From Gemmatimonadota bacterium (lineage in GTDB: Bacteria > Gemmatimonadota > Gemmatimonadetes > Gemmatimonadales > GWC2-71-9): DNA of 64,000 bases. Where the stretch lies: positions 1 to 64,000 of the forward strand of contig JADJPD010000023.1 in the NCBI GenBank assembly GCA_016713435.1. Direction: 5' to 3'. A program made the position numbers and the translations under genes. The notes beneath the pieces are model-generated. The model worked only from the letters and a program-made list of their open reading frames with translations, was not told the origin of the DNA and searched no databases. Positions within the stretch are counted from its first letter, which is position 1, and each line of letters opens with the position of its first letter. Shown here piece by piece: positions 55,228 through 63,624 of the stretch.

Positions 55228-55557
55228 ATGAACCCCGACTGGTACCTCGCCCAGGTCCTCGCCAGCCTGATTGCCGCGCTCCCCTGGCTGCTCGGAGCGC
55301 TGGGCACCGTGGCCGTGGTGTCGTTCAGCCCGCTCGGCCGGGCACTGCTCCGTCACCTCCGCGAGCGCCAGCGCGACGCCGAGCTGTCCGACGCGCTGCT
55401 GCAGGAGATCGGCGAACTCCGCGCCCTGCTCGGCGAGACCTTGGAGCGCCTCGACGCCACCGAGCGACGGCTGGCCCAGCCGCTGCCGGCGCTTCCGCCG
55501 GCCGGGAGTGCGCTGGTGGCACCGCCGCGGGAGACTCAGGCGAACACGCCGCACTGA
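55228..55557 (+). CDS. Small membrane protein with coiled coil
   Basis: 109 residues: helix at 8-35 (LASLIAALPWLLGALGTVAVVSF), a basic turn (RHLRERQR), then a leucine/glutamate heptad helix (ELSDALLQEIGELRALLGETLERLDATERRL). A short promoter-like gap precedes it. No function assigned. Confidence 0.55.
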   Translation: MNPDWYLAQVLASLIAALPWLLGALGTVAVVSFSPLGRALLRHLRERQRDAELSDALLQEIGELRALLGETLERLDATERRLAQPLPALPPAGSALVAPPRETQANTPH

Positions 55558-55734
55558 CGCGAGGCCCCGGCGCGAATGCCCGCGCGTCCTCGCCCCCAGA
55601 CTGGACGAGGACCCGCGCGGCGGGCCGCTCCGGCCGGCGGCCCCCCCGGGATGAAGCCCGGGGCCGGGAGGGACCGCTTGTCCACCGCACCACGCCGCGG
55701 CGATCTTCCCGCCCTCTGCCCAAGGGACTGGCGC

Positions 55735-56751
55735 GTGACGAGTGTGGAGCCGAGCTACGGATCCGACCGGACGGGACTGGTGTGGGGCTTCCGCTTTGCG
55801 CCGGGCGGGACGGCCGAGCCCATCGACGCCGAGAATGCCCTGCTCCTGCTGGACCGGCTCGGCCCCCACGCCGAGCCGGGCTTCGTCTGGCTCCATTTCA
55901 ACCTGGCCAATGCCGCGACCGAGCGCTGGTTTCGCCAGGTGGGTCGTCTTCCCCCCGCCTACCTGGAGAACCTGAACGAGACGCTGGGCTCCACCCGCGT
56001 GGAGCAGGCGGACGCGTGGCTGGTCGCCACCATGCACGACGTGCTCTTCGACTTCACCTTTGACCCGGCCGACGTGGCCACGCTCCATCTCTGCGTGGGT
56101 CCCGGGCTGGTCGTGAGCGCGCGCAGCCGGCCCCTCCGGTCCGTGGATCGCCTGCGCGCCTCGGTGAAGGCGGGGGTGCAGTTCCGGACACCGGCCGAAC
56201 TGCTGGGCCACCTGCTGCGGGACCAGGCCGACGTGCTGGTGGACATCGTCCGGCAGGTGACGCGCCGGGTGGACCAGATCGAGGACAACCTGCTCGACCG
56301 CCGCGTGGCCGCCCGCCGCGAGGAGCTGGCCGGCCTGCGGCGCCTGCTGGTGCGGCTGCAGCGGTTGCTCGCCCCCGAGCCGGCCGCCCTGTTCCGCCTG
56401 CTCACCAGCCCGCCGGACTGGACCGACGAGGACGACGTGCAGGCCCTGCGCTCGTCCGCGGAGGAGTTCTCGACGGTGGTCGCCGATTCGGCCGCGCTGG
56501 TGGAGCGGGTGAAGCTGATCCAGGAAGAGCTGGCCGCCCTGGTGAGCGAGCAGACCAACCGGACCCTGTTCCTCCTCACCTTCGTGACGGTCCTGGCCCT
56601 CCCCATCAACCTGATCGCGGGCCTCTTCGGCATGAACGTCGGCGGCATTCCCATGGCCGAGCACCGGCACGGGTTCGCCGTGGTGGTGCTGCTCGTGCTG
56701 GTGGTGACCGGCGCCGCCGGCTACCTCGTCATCCGGCGAACCCAAGACTGA
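55735..56751 (+). CDS. ZntB/CorA-type divalent metal transporter
   Basis: 338 residues from GTG 55735, which has AAGGG 8 bases upstream and fits the usual family length (about 327); the frame upstream to 55576 is low-complexity. N-terminal cytoplasmic domain with FVWLHFNLANAATERWF, long helices (LRRLLVRLQRLL), and two C-terminal membrane helices with GMNVGGIP, the CorA superfamily loop. Zinc is likely by the ZntB-like N-domain; not certain. Confidence 0.85.
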   Translation: MTSVEPSYGSDRTGLVWGFRFAPGGTAEPIDAENALLLLDRLGPHAEPGFVWLHFNLANAATERWFRQVGRLPPAYLENLNETLGSTRVEQADAWLVATMHDVLFDFTFDPADVATLHLCVGPGLVVSARSRPLRSVDRLRASVKAGVQFRTPAELLGHLLRDQADVLVDIVRQVTRRVDQIEDNLLDRRVAARREELAGLRRLLVRLQRLLAPEPAALFRLLTSPPDWTDEDDVQALRSSAEEFSTVVADSAALVERVKLIQEELAALVSEQTNRTLFLLTFVTVLALPINLIAGLFGMNVGGIPMAEHRHGFAVVVLLVLVVTGAAGYLVIRRTQD

Positions 56752-56792
56752 CACCGCGGACCGCCGCGGTTCCTTCCGCCCTCAGGACGTCA

Positions 56793-57821
56793 ATGGCTCC
56801 GTCGCCGTGGCCGTTCCGGCCGCTCGCCGCCCTCCTCCTCCTGGCCAGCAGCGCGTGCCGCCCGGCGGCGCGCGCCGAGGAGGCGCCCGCGGCCGCGCTC
56901 GCCTACCCGGCCGACCATCACATGCACCTCGGCTCCGCCGACCTCTGCGCCCGCCTGCCGGCGGAAGAGCCGTGCGGAAGCTACCGCACCCCGCTCTCGG
57001 TGCTGGCCGAGGACGCGGTGCGCGCCCTCGACGCGGCGCACGTGGGGAAGGGCATGGTGTTCTCCGCGGCGTACCTCTATGGCCTGCCGGAGTTCAAGCT
57101 GCCGCCGGATTCGGTGGCGTACTGGATGCGCCGCGAGAACGAGTTCACCGCGGCCGAGGTCGCCAAGGCGCCGGACCGTTTGGTGGGAATGATGTCGGTG
57201 GACCCGCTGGCCCCCGCGGCATTGGACGAGATCGCGCGCTGGAGGGGGAGCCCGCTGCTGCGCGGGCTCAAGATGCACCTGTTCGCCAACAAGGTGGACG
57301 TGCGGGATCCGGCGCAGCGTGACCGGCTCGGTGCGGTGTTCCAGGCGGCGGGGGAGGCGGGGATGCCCATCGTGGTGCACGTCGGCGGGGCGCCGTTCGG
57401 GGCGGCCGAGGCGGGGCTGTTCCTGCGCGAGGTGCTGCCGCGGGCGGGAGGGCGGCCGGTGCAGGTGGCGCATGGAGCGGGCGGTGGCCTGCCGCCCAAC
57501 GGGCCACGGCACGTGGCCGTGCTCCGGGCCTTCGCCGACCAGATCGTCGCCCACGGCCCCGGCACCGACAGCCTCTACTTCGACCTCTCCTACTTCGTGT
57601 GGAAGGACGAGGACGCCGCGGCCGTGGCCCAGCTGCTGGTCGAGGTGCGGCGCATCGGGGTGGAACGGTTCTTCTTCGCGTCGGACTTCGACGTGCAGAC
57701 GGTGGTGGCGGCGGCCGCCGCCGTGGACTCGCTCCCGCTCACCCCCGAGGAGCGCGCGGTCGTGGCGCGTTCCTGTGCACCGTGGGTGTGCGGGGCGGCG
57801 TCACCCGCCGCCTCGCCCTGA
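56793..57821 (+). CDS. Amidohydrolase-family TIM-barrel hydrolase (exported)
   Basis: 342 residues. Signal with lipoprotein-like end (LLLLASSAC). Metal-binding HxH at the first strand (HHMHLGS), MHLFANK for the middle, VHVGG (His) and AHGAGG (His) further on, and a final Asp in FASDFD: the amidohydrolase 2 layout. Substrate unknown. Its stop is 1 base from the converging sdpI stop. Confidence 0.78.
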   Translation: MAPSPWPFRPLAALLLLASSACRPAARAEEAPAAALAYPADHHMHLGSADLCARLPAEEPCGSYRTPLSVLAEDAVRALDAAHVGKGMVFSAAYLYGLPEFKLPPDSVAYWMRRENEFTAAEVAKAPDRLVGMMSVDPLAPAALDEIARWRGSPLLRGLKMHLFANKVDVRDPAQRDRLGAVFQAAGEAGMPIVVHVGGAPFGAAEAGLFLREVLPRAGGRPVQVAHGAGGGLPPNGPRHVAVLRAFADQIVAHGPGTDSLYFDLSYFVWKDEDAAAVAQLLVEVRRIGVERFFFASDFDVQTVVAAAAAVDSLPLTPEERAVVARSCAPWVCGAASPAASP

Positions 57822-57822
57822 C

Positions 57823-58479
57823 CTAGCGCGCCCGCCCCACGGAGCCCGCCTGCTCCTGTCGCCACACCAGGTACGAGTACACGACCGAGCCGAGCCCGGC
57901 CGCCACGCTGAAGCCGATGGCCGCGGTGAATGCCCATTTCGATGATGCGGCCGTGGCCACCAGGACCGCCAGGCCCGCCAGCACGAACGCGATCCCGCCG
58001 AACCGGTGGGTCTTCCGCCACACCGTGTCGCTCGAGAGCGTCCACGGCGTGCGGATCCCCATGAACCAGTTGGGGCGGACCCGGCTCATGAGGTTGCCCA
58101 CCAGCACGAGCAGCGCGCCGAGGAAGAGCCCCGTGAGCCGGGTGAGATCCACGGCCCAGCCCAGGGCCTTCCCGAGGACCAGCACCTGGATGGCGGACAG
58201 GAGGACCACCACGGCGTTGGCCACCGTCCAGTAGGTGGAGCCGAACTGCTCGTAGTTGGCGGCGCGCGGGTCGATGCGCGGGAGCACCAGGAAGACCAGC
58301 GCCAGGGCTAGCCCCAGCAGCGGCAGCACCAGGGCGGCCGTGCCGCGCGACGACCAGCCGTTGGGGACACCCTCGAAATCGAAGTGCGTCGCGACCTCGG
58401 CCGGCAGGTGCGGGTAGGCCCACACGCCGAACGCCACGGCGGCGAGCACCGCCACCAGTCCCGGGAGCATCTTCTTCAT
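57823..58479 (-). CDS. SdpI-family membrane protein
   Basis: 218 residues with about six helices. The N-terminal DUF1648-like part (LPAEVATHFDFEGVPNGWSSRGTAA) and C-terminal SdpI part (RVRPNWFMGIRTPWTLSSDTVWRKTHR) are clear. In Bacillus SdpI confers immunity to the SdpC toxin and sequesters SdpR at the membrane. The sdpABC toxin genes are not here, so this pair probably senses another membrane stress. Starts 3 bases after sdpR. Confidence 0.9.
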   Translation of the reverse strand: MKKMLPGLVAVLAAVAFGVWAYPHLPAEVATHFDFEGVPNGWSSRGTAALVLPLLGLALALVFLVLPRIDPRAANYEQFGSTYWTVANAVVVLLSAIQVLVLGKALGWAVDLTRLTGLFLGALLVLVGNLMSRVRPNWFMGIRTPWTLSSDTVWRKTHRFGGIAFVLAGLAVLVATAASSKWAFTAAIGFSVAAGLGSVVYSYLVWRQEQAGSVGRAR

Positions 58480-58482
58480 GGC

Positions 58483-58755
58483 TCAGCCTTTCTTCCGCTT
58501 CCGCCCGGCGAAGCCCAGCAGGTGCTGGACCACGTCCTGGAACACGGTGGTGTTGAGGGAATACCGGATGAAGTTCCCCTCGCGGGTGGCGAGGACCAGG
58601 TTCGCGTCCTTGAGCGCCGCCAGGTGGTGCGAGACCGACGCCCACGCGATGGGAAAGCGCTCGGCGATCTCGCCCGCGGTCAGGTCCCCTTCCCGCAGCA
58701 GGGCCAGGATCTCCCGCCGGGTGGGATCGGCGAGCGCCTTGAAGGTCTTGTCCAT
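58483..58755 (-). CDS. SdpR-like ArsR-family transcriptional repressor
   Basis: 90 residues from ATG 58755. Winged-helix ArsR fold without the metal-binding ELCVCDL; very like SdpR (FKALADPTRREILALL, SVSHHLAALKDANLVL, YSLNTTVFQDVV). Expected to repress its own sdpR-sdpI operon. The ATG is only 6 bases after a -10-like TTAGAT, so the mRNA seems leaderless. Confidence 0.9.
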   Translation of the reverse strand: MDKTFKALADPTRREILALLREGDLTAGEIAERFPIAWASVSHHLAALKDANLVLATREGNFIRYSLNTTVFQDVVQHLLGFAGRKRKKG

Positions 58756-58761
58756 GGCCCG

Positions 58762-58789
58762 ATCTAATAAGACGAACATCTAAATGCAA
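58762..58789 (-). promoter_or_regulatory. sdpR-sdpI promoter with repeated TTAGAT
   Basis: On the minus strand: -35 TTGCAT (58789-58784), 16-base spacer, -10 TTAGAT (58767-58762), then 6 bases to the sdpR ATG. A second TTAGAT lies in the spacer (58783-58778), 16 bases from the first, and could be part of an SdpR operator. Confidence 0.5.
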
Positions 58790-58845
58790 GCGGCGGGGCC
58801 GGATCCTGACATCCTCTTGAGGGCCGCGCCGGGGGCGCGCCCCAG

Positions 58846-58874
58846 TGGCACGGGCCCGGCCGTGCGGGTAGACT
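58846..58874 (+). promoter_or_regulatory. Promoter of the kinase gene
   Basis: -35 TGGCAC (58846-58851), 17-base spacer, -10 TAGACT (58869-58874). A GTG follows 7 bases after the -10, i.e. about at the transcription start. Confidence 0.5.
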
Positions 58875-58881
58875 GCTGGCC

Positions 58882-58923
58882 GTGAACCTGACGACATCCC
58901 CTCCCGCCCGCGCCGGCGCATGA
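58882..58923 (+). CDS. Possible leader ORF (13 codons) upstream of the kinase
   Basis: GTG 58882 to TGA 58921-58923, peptide MNLTTSPPARAGA. Its start is at the predicted 5' end of the mRNA and its stop overlaps the kinase ATG (ATGA). It could give translational coupling for a gene that lacks a Shine-Dalgarno. Too short for certain calling. Confidence 0.3.
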   Translation: MNLTTSPPARAGA

Positions 58924-60815
58924 CCGCCCCGTCCCCCGCGTTCCTGGAGCTGCAGGCGGCCGTGGCCGGCGAGTACTCGCTGGTGCGGGAGCTGGGCCGT
59001 GGCGGGATGGGGATCGTCTACCTGGCCCGCGACGTCCAGCTCGACCGCGACGTGGCCATCAAGGTGCTGCCGGGGCACCTGGCCGAGAGCGCGGCGTTCC
59101 GCGAGCGCTTCCTGCGGGAGGCGCGGGTGGCGGCCGGCCTCTCCCATCCGCACATCGTGCCCATCCATCGCGTCGGCGAGGCCGGCGGCTTCGTGTTCTT
59201 CGTGATGGCCTACATCGAGGGCGAGACGCTCGGCCAGCGGCTCCGCACCCGGGGCCCGCTGCCCCCGGCCGAGGCGGCGCGGGTGCTGCGCGAGGTGGCG
59301 TGGGCGCTGGCGTACGCGCACGGGCGCGGCATCGTGCACCGTGACGTGAAGCCCGACAACATCCTGCTCGAGGCGGGCACCAGGCGCGCGCTGGTGTCCG
59401 ACTTCGGGATCGCGAGCGGCGGTGGCCAGCCCGGGCCCGACACCGACCCGGGCAAGCTGATGGGCACCGCCCACTTCATGAGCCCCGAGCAGGCGAGCGG
59501 CCTCCCGGTGGATGGCCGGAGCGACCTGTACGCGCTGGGCGTGGTGGGCTACCTGACGGTGAGCGGCCGGCTGCCCTTCGAGGCGGCCAACCTCCCCGCG
59601 CTGCTGGTGCGGCAGGCGAGTGAGCCGGCCCCCGGCGTGCTCGCGGCGGCGCCCGGGTTGCCGCGGTCGCTGGCGCAGGCCATCGACGCCTGCCTGGCGC
59701 GCGACCCGGACGAGCGGCCGCAGGACGGGGAGGCGCTCGCGGCCGCCCTGGCACCGCCCGCCGAGACCAGGCCCGCCCTGCCGCCCACCCTCCGCGCCTG
59801 GCTCGGCGCCCGGAACCCGCTGCTGGTGCCCTATCTCGGCTGGTCGGGGGGATTCGGCACGCTGATGCTGGTGAACTTCGTGGTGTGGATCACCGGCAAC
59901 CGGCCGGCCGGGTTCTCCGACATCGCGCTGCTCGCAGGCATCGCGTCGGCACCGCTCCTGCCGATCGTCGGCTTCCACCTGAACCAGGCGCGGCGGCAAT
60001 TCCGCGCCGGGCACACGCTGGCGGACCTCAGGGCCGCCCTGGAAGTGGCGCGGCGCGAGCGGGCCGAGAGCGAGGCGCTCTCCCGCGATCCCGTGGAGCC
60101 GGCGAGCCACCGGCTGCTCCGCATGGCGACCGTCAGTGCGGGGACGTGGTTCGGCGTGACCATGGGCTACGTCCTGGCGGGCGTCCTGCACGAGAACCGG
60201 GGGCAGGCGCTGTGGGTGCTGCTGCCGTTGTTGACCACGATGTTCCTTGGTGCCGTCAGCAACGCGCTCGACGTGCAGTTCATCCCCCCCCGGCTGCGGG
60301 AGTGGTGGCAGACCGGCGTCCGCGACCGCCTCTGGAACAGCCACCTCGGGGGCTGGATCGCACGGAAGCTCGGGGCGCCGGAGCGGAGCACGGCGGTGGG
60401 CGGCGGCGTGTTCCGGGCCACGGAGGTGGCGCTCGGCGTGGCGGCCGCGGAGCTCTTCGCCGCGCTGCCGGCGGCGTACCGCGCGCAGCTCGCGGCGCTG
60501 CCGGCCACCATCGAGGCGCTCGAGGCGCGGGCCGCCGAGGCGCGGGCGGAGCTGGAGCGGCTGGCCGCCCTCGGCGGCAGCGGGGCGAGGGACGGCGGGG
60601 CCCTCGCGGCACGCCAGCGCGCGGCCCAGGCGCACCTGGCCGACAGCGTCGCGGCGCTCGAGGGGGTGCGGCTCGACCTGCTCCGCCTCCACGCGGGCAA
60701 TGCCGACCTGGCGCCGCTCACCACGTTGCTCGAGGCCGCGCGGCAGATCGGTGAGGACGCGGGCCGCCTCGCCGAGGCCGAGCGCGAGGTGCACGACGCG
60801 ACGACGCGGCCGTGA
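58920..60815 (+). CDS. Membrane-anchored Ser/Thr protein kinase (Hanks type)
   Basis: 631 residues. Kinase domain 20-275: glycine loop GRGGMG (26-31), Lys48 (VAIKVL), catalytic HRDVKPDN (Asp142), DFG (161-163), SPEQASG activation end; all catalytic residues intact. After it come hydrophobic helices at about 302-355 and 403-445, a loop VQFIPPRLREWW, then an Ala/Glu-rich coiled-coil region (about 495-630). Unlike usual STPKs there is no PASTA or other recognised extracellular sensor. Active kinase likely; substrates unknown. Confidence 0.9.
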   Translation: MTAPSPAFLELQAAVAGEYSLVRELGRGGMGIVYLARDVQLDRDVAIKVLPGHLAESAAFRERFLREARVAAGLSHPHIVPIHRVGEAGGFVFFVMAYIEGETLGQRLRTRGPLPPAEAARVLREVAWALAYAHGRGIVHRDVKPDNILLEAGTRRALVSDFGIASGGGQPGPDTDPGKLMGTAHFMSPEQASGLPVDGRSDLYALGVVGYLTVSGRLPFEAANLPALLVRQASEPAPGVLAAAPGLPRSLAQAIDACLARDPDERPQDGEALAAALAPPAETRPALPPTLRAWLGARNPLLVPYLGWSGGFGTLMLVNFVVWITGNRPAGFSDIALLAGIASAPLLPIVGFHLNQARRQFRAGHTLADLRAALEVARRERAESEALSRDPVEPASHRLLRMATVSAGTWFGVTMGYVLAGVLHENRGQALWVLLPLLTTMFLGAVSNALDVQFIPPRLREWWQTGVRDRLWNSHLGGWIARKLGAPERSTAVGGGVFRATEVALGVAAAELFAALPAAYRAQLAALPATIEALEARAAEARAELERLAALGGSGARDGGALAARQRAAQAHLADSVAALEGVRLDLLRLHAGNADLAPLTTLLEAARQIGEDAGRLAEAEREVHDATTRP

Positions 60816-60947
60816 GGAATGACGGGTGTGCCGGCAGCGGAAGGACCGTGGGGCGCCCACACCCACATCTGTTGGTGGGATGTGAGTGCGCGCGACCGCG
60901 CGCAACAGCGCGGTGGCGGACCCCCGACCCCAACCCCGAGTGAGGGC

Positions 60948-61328
60948 ATGCCTATGGCCGAGCCTCGCCTGACGGCGTTCGCGCCGCAGTTCCTGGTGGA
61001 CGACCTTGCCCGGTCGATAGCCTCTTATGGAAAGCTCGGATTCCGGTTCGGGGAGCCTTGGGATGGCTTCTATGCGATTGGCCTGCGCGACGGGCTGGAG
61101 CTGCACCTCAAGGCGGCGCCGAAGCACGCCGCCGAGCGCGCGTTCCGCCGGACGCACGAGCACCTGGACGCCGCGGCCGGCGTTGACGGGATCGAGGCGT
61201 TCCACGCGGAGTGTGCGGCGTCGGGCGTGCGGATCCTGCGGCCGCTGGCGCCCACGGCGTGGGGGACCCTGGACTTCTATGTGGAGGACCCGGACGGGTA
61301 TGTGATCGCCTTCGGGGGGCGCCCATGA
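60948..61328 (+). CDS. VOC-family protein (glyoxalase/bleomycin-resistance-like)
   Basis: 126 residues from ATG 60948 (ATG 60954 also possible; the frame upstream to 60819 is in the gap). Typical VOC pattern: FLVDDLARSIASYGKLGFRF at the start and FYVEDPDGYVIAFGG at the end. The start of the following gene overlaps its stop (ATGA). Substrate unknown. Confidence 0.8.
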   Translation: MPMAEPRLTAFAPQFLVDDLARSIASYGKLGFRFGEPWDGFYAIGLRDGLELHLKAAPKHAAERAFRRTHEHLDAAAGVDGIEAFHAECAASGVRILRPLAPTAWGTLDFYVEDPDGYVIAFGGRP

Positions 61329-62491
61329 GAGGGTGGTCTCCGCTCACCATGGTGGCGGCCTCGCTCTTTCTCGCGCTCCCCGTGTGCGCCCAGGGGCCCG
61401 ACTCGACCATGATGATCCGCGATCTCGCGCACCGGGTCAGTGACGCGGCGTGCGATGCGCACGTGGTCCTGCTGGGCGAGCTGCCCAGCCACGGGGAGGC
61501 GCGGGGATTCGCCGTCAAGGCGGCGGTCGTCGAGGAGCTGGTGGAGCGGTGCGGGTTCCGGGCCCTCATCTTCGAGGCGCCGTTCTACGAGTTCGTGGGA
61601 TTCAATGCGGCAGTTGCCGCCGGGGCGGCCACCCCGCGGCAGCTGGACCGCGCCATCGGCCGGTTCTGGTGGACCCGGGAGCTGGCGCCGTGGCGCGGAT
61701 GGCTGTTCCAGCAGGCAAGGAGCCGACGGCTGACGCTCGGCGGCATGGACGACCAGGTGAGCATCACCTCCGACTTCGCCCGGGCGACCCTGCCGCCGCT
61801 GGTCGGGCGCCTGGTCGGCGGGTCGCGCGCCGCCCGCTGCGAGGAATCGGTGCGGCGTCACCTCTTCTGGCAGTACACCGACAGCCTGCCGTTCGACGCC
61901 ACGGAGCAGCGCTGGCTCCTCACGTGCGTGCAGGACGCGCAAGCCGGGTGGGGCGAGCAGGCCGAGCGGGACCAGCAGATAGCAGACGCCGAGATGCTCG
62001 GCGCGTTCGCCGGATATGCAGCGCGGCAGCAAGAAGGTTCGACGGCGCCGGGGCGCGACCTGGGGATGTATCGGGCGGTGATGGGGCACCTGCAGCGCCT
62101 GCCGGCCGGGACGAAGGTGGTGGTCTGGACCGCGACGGTTCACGCCGCCCGCGCCATGACCGGCGGGGAGGAGGCGCCCCTCGGCATGCTGCTGGCGACC
62201 CGCCTCGGGCACCGGCTCGTGTCCGTCGGCTTCACGGCGCTGGGCGGCGAGTCCTCCATGGCCGGTCGCCCGGTGCGGACGCTGCCCACCCTTCCTCCCG
62301 GGTCCCTGGAGGCCCGGGCGCTTGCGGGTGGTGCAGGCGCGGTGGTGCTCGACAGCGTGGCACTGGCGGCACTCGGCGCGCTCCCCTCGCGGCTGCTCGG
62401 CCGCACCGGCGCCGGCGACTGGGCGAGCCTGTTCGACCTCGTAGTGGTGATCGGCCGGGAAGTTGCGCCGGCATTCGATCCCTGGGAGTGA
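61325..62491 (+). CDS. Erythromycin-esterase-like secreted protein
   Basis: 388 residues from ATG 61325, overlapping the VOC stop. Signal MVAASLFLALPVCAQ. Motifs of the erythromycin esterase family: LLGELPSHGEARGF (the catalytic-type glutamate/histidine stretch), ALIFEAPFYE, and GGMDDQVS. Probably an exported hydrolase; macrolide hydrolysis cannot be claimed. Confidence 0.75.
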   Translation: MRGWSPLTMVAASLFLALPVCAQGPDSTMMIRDLAHRVSDAACDAHVVLLGELPSHGEARGFAVKAAVVEELVERCGFRALIFEAPFYEFVGFNAAVAAGAATPRQLDRAIGRFWWTRELAPWRGWLFQQARSRRLTLGGMDDQVSITSDFARATLPPLVGRLVGGSRAARCEESVRRHLFWQYTDSLPFDATEQRWLLTCVQDAQAGWGEQAERDQQIADAEMLGAFAGYAARQQEGSTAPGRDLGMYRAVMGHLQRLPAGTKVVVWTATVHAARAMTGGEEAPLGMLLATRLGHRLVSVGFTALGGESSMAGRPVRTLPTLPPGSLEARALAGGAGAVVLDSVALAALGALPSRLLGRTGAGDWASLFDLVVVIGREVAPAFDPWE

Positions 62492-62493
62492 CC

Positions 62494-62850
62494 ATGGAAC
62501 GCTCGGTTCCCATCTTGCCCGGCGACGACCTGCGCGTGGCGCGTGCCTTCTACGTGGAGCGGCTGGGCTTCACCGTCACCTTCGAGGCCACGGCCAACGG
62601 GCGGGACGGCCTGCTCGGCCTGGCCCGGGGAACGATCGCCCTGACCATCGACTGCCCGATGGACGGGCACGGCCGCGGCGCCTGCGCGGGGCTCGAGGTG
62701 GCCGACGCCGACGCGCTCCACGCGGAATGGTCGGCGCGGGTGCCGGTGCTGCGCGCGCCCCGCGACGAGGCGTGGGGCGCGCGGACCTTCGACCTGCAGG
62801 ATCCGTTCGGCAACACCCTGTTCGTCATGGGCCCGCGCGCGGGCGCCTGA
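62494..62850 (+). CDS. VOC-family protein
   Basis: 118 residues, ATG 2 bases after the preceding stop. PILPGDDLRVARAFYVERLGF and TFDLQDPFGNTLFVMGP give the typical beta-alpha-beta-beta-beta start and metal-region end of the family. Similar in type to bleomycin-binding proteins; substrate unknown. Confidence 0.8.
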   Translation: MERSVPILPGDDLRVARAFYVERLGFTVTFEATANGRDGLLGLARGTIALTIDCPMDGHGRGACAGLEVADADALHAEWSARVPVLRAPRDEAWGARTFDLQDPFGNTLFVMGPRAGA

Positions 62851-62976
62851 CGCAGCCCGGACCGGGACACGATGCTCCCTGCCTCTTCCTGGGGTCCCGC
62901 GCCCGACGCGCTGCTGGCGGTGCGCGCGCCGGGCCCGCACATTCCCGAAACCGTGGGCCCGGCGCCGATCCACTTC

Positions 62977-63436
62977 GTGAGTAGCAGACCCCGGGCGGCT
63001 GGGGCGCGCATCCGGCGCAGCCTCGGGGGCGTGGCCCTGGTGCTGTGCGCGGCGTGCGGGCGCGCGGCGCCGGGCATCGGTGACGAGATCCCCGCGCTCG
63101 AGGAGCGGCTGCGCGCGGCGATGATGGCCGCGGACACGGCGGCGCTCGCGGCGCTGTGGGCGCCGGAGTACAGCTCCACAAGTGCCGTGGGCCACAGCAC
63201 CACCCGCGCCGAGGGGCTCATGGCGCATGGCGCGGGCCTCGTCCGCGTGGACACCGCGGCGCTGCGCGAGGTGACGGTGCGGCAGCGCGGCGACTCGGCG
63301 GTGAGCACGGGGATCCTCGAGGCCGGCTCCGCCGGGGCGGGCCCCTTCGGGTCCACCGTGCGCTTCCGAGCATCACTGGGTGCGGCAGGCGGGACGGTGG
63401 CGGCTGGCGACGAGCCAGCTCAGCCGGCTGCCCTAG
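62977..63436 (+). pseudogene. DUF4440/SnoaL-like lipoprotein, frameshifted
   Basis: The frame from GTG 62977 gives a lipoprotein signal (GGVALVLCAAC) and a SnoaL-like domain (EIPALEERLRAAMMAADTAAL, then LWAPEYSSTSAVGH). The expected ending is in another frame: after RF (63361-63366) the sequence EHHWVRQAGRWRLATSQLSRLP and a stop at 63434-63436 are read one base later. Dropping one C at 63366-63367 repairs it. In the uncorrected frame the gene runs to 63504 with unrelated sequence. The start is uncertain; ATG 62872 also possible. Confidence 0.65.
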
Positions 63437-63624
63437 GCGCCGCCCCGGCCGCGATCCCGGCTCCCCGATCCCGGCGAGAATCCCCGGCTCCGGTGCTGCC
63501 GTAGGGCGGTCGCCTTCAACTCCACTCCTCTCGCCACGCCGAGTCAGGCGCCCCGCCTGTCCGGTGCGCAGGCCGCTGGCACGCCTCGCCAGCCTCCTCT
63601 CCATCCTCAGTCCAGGAGCATCTC

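Noticed and set aside
61325..62491. Macrolide resistance gene
   Set aside because: Only family-level similarity to erythromycin esterases and it has an export signal, unlike Ere enzymes.
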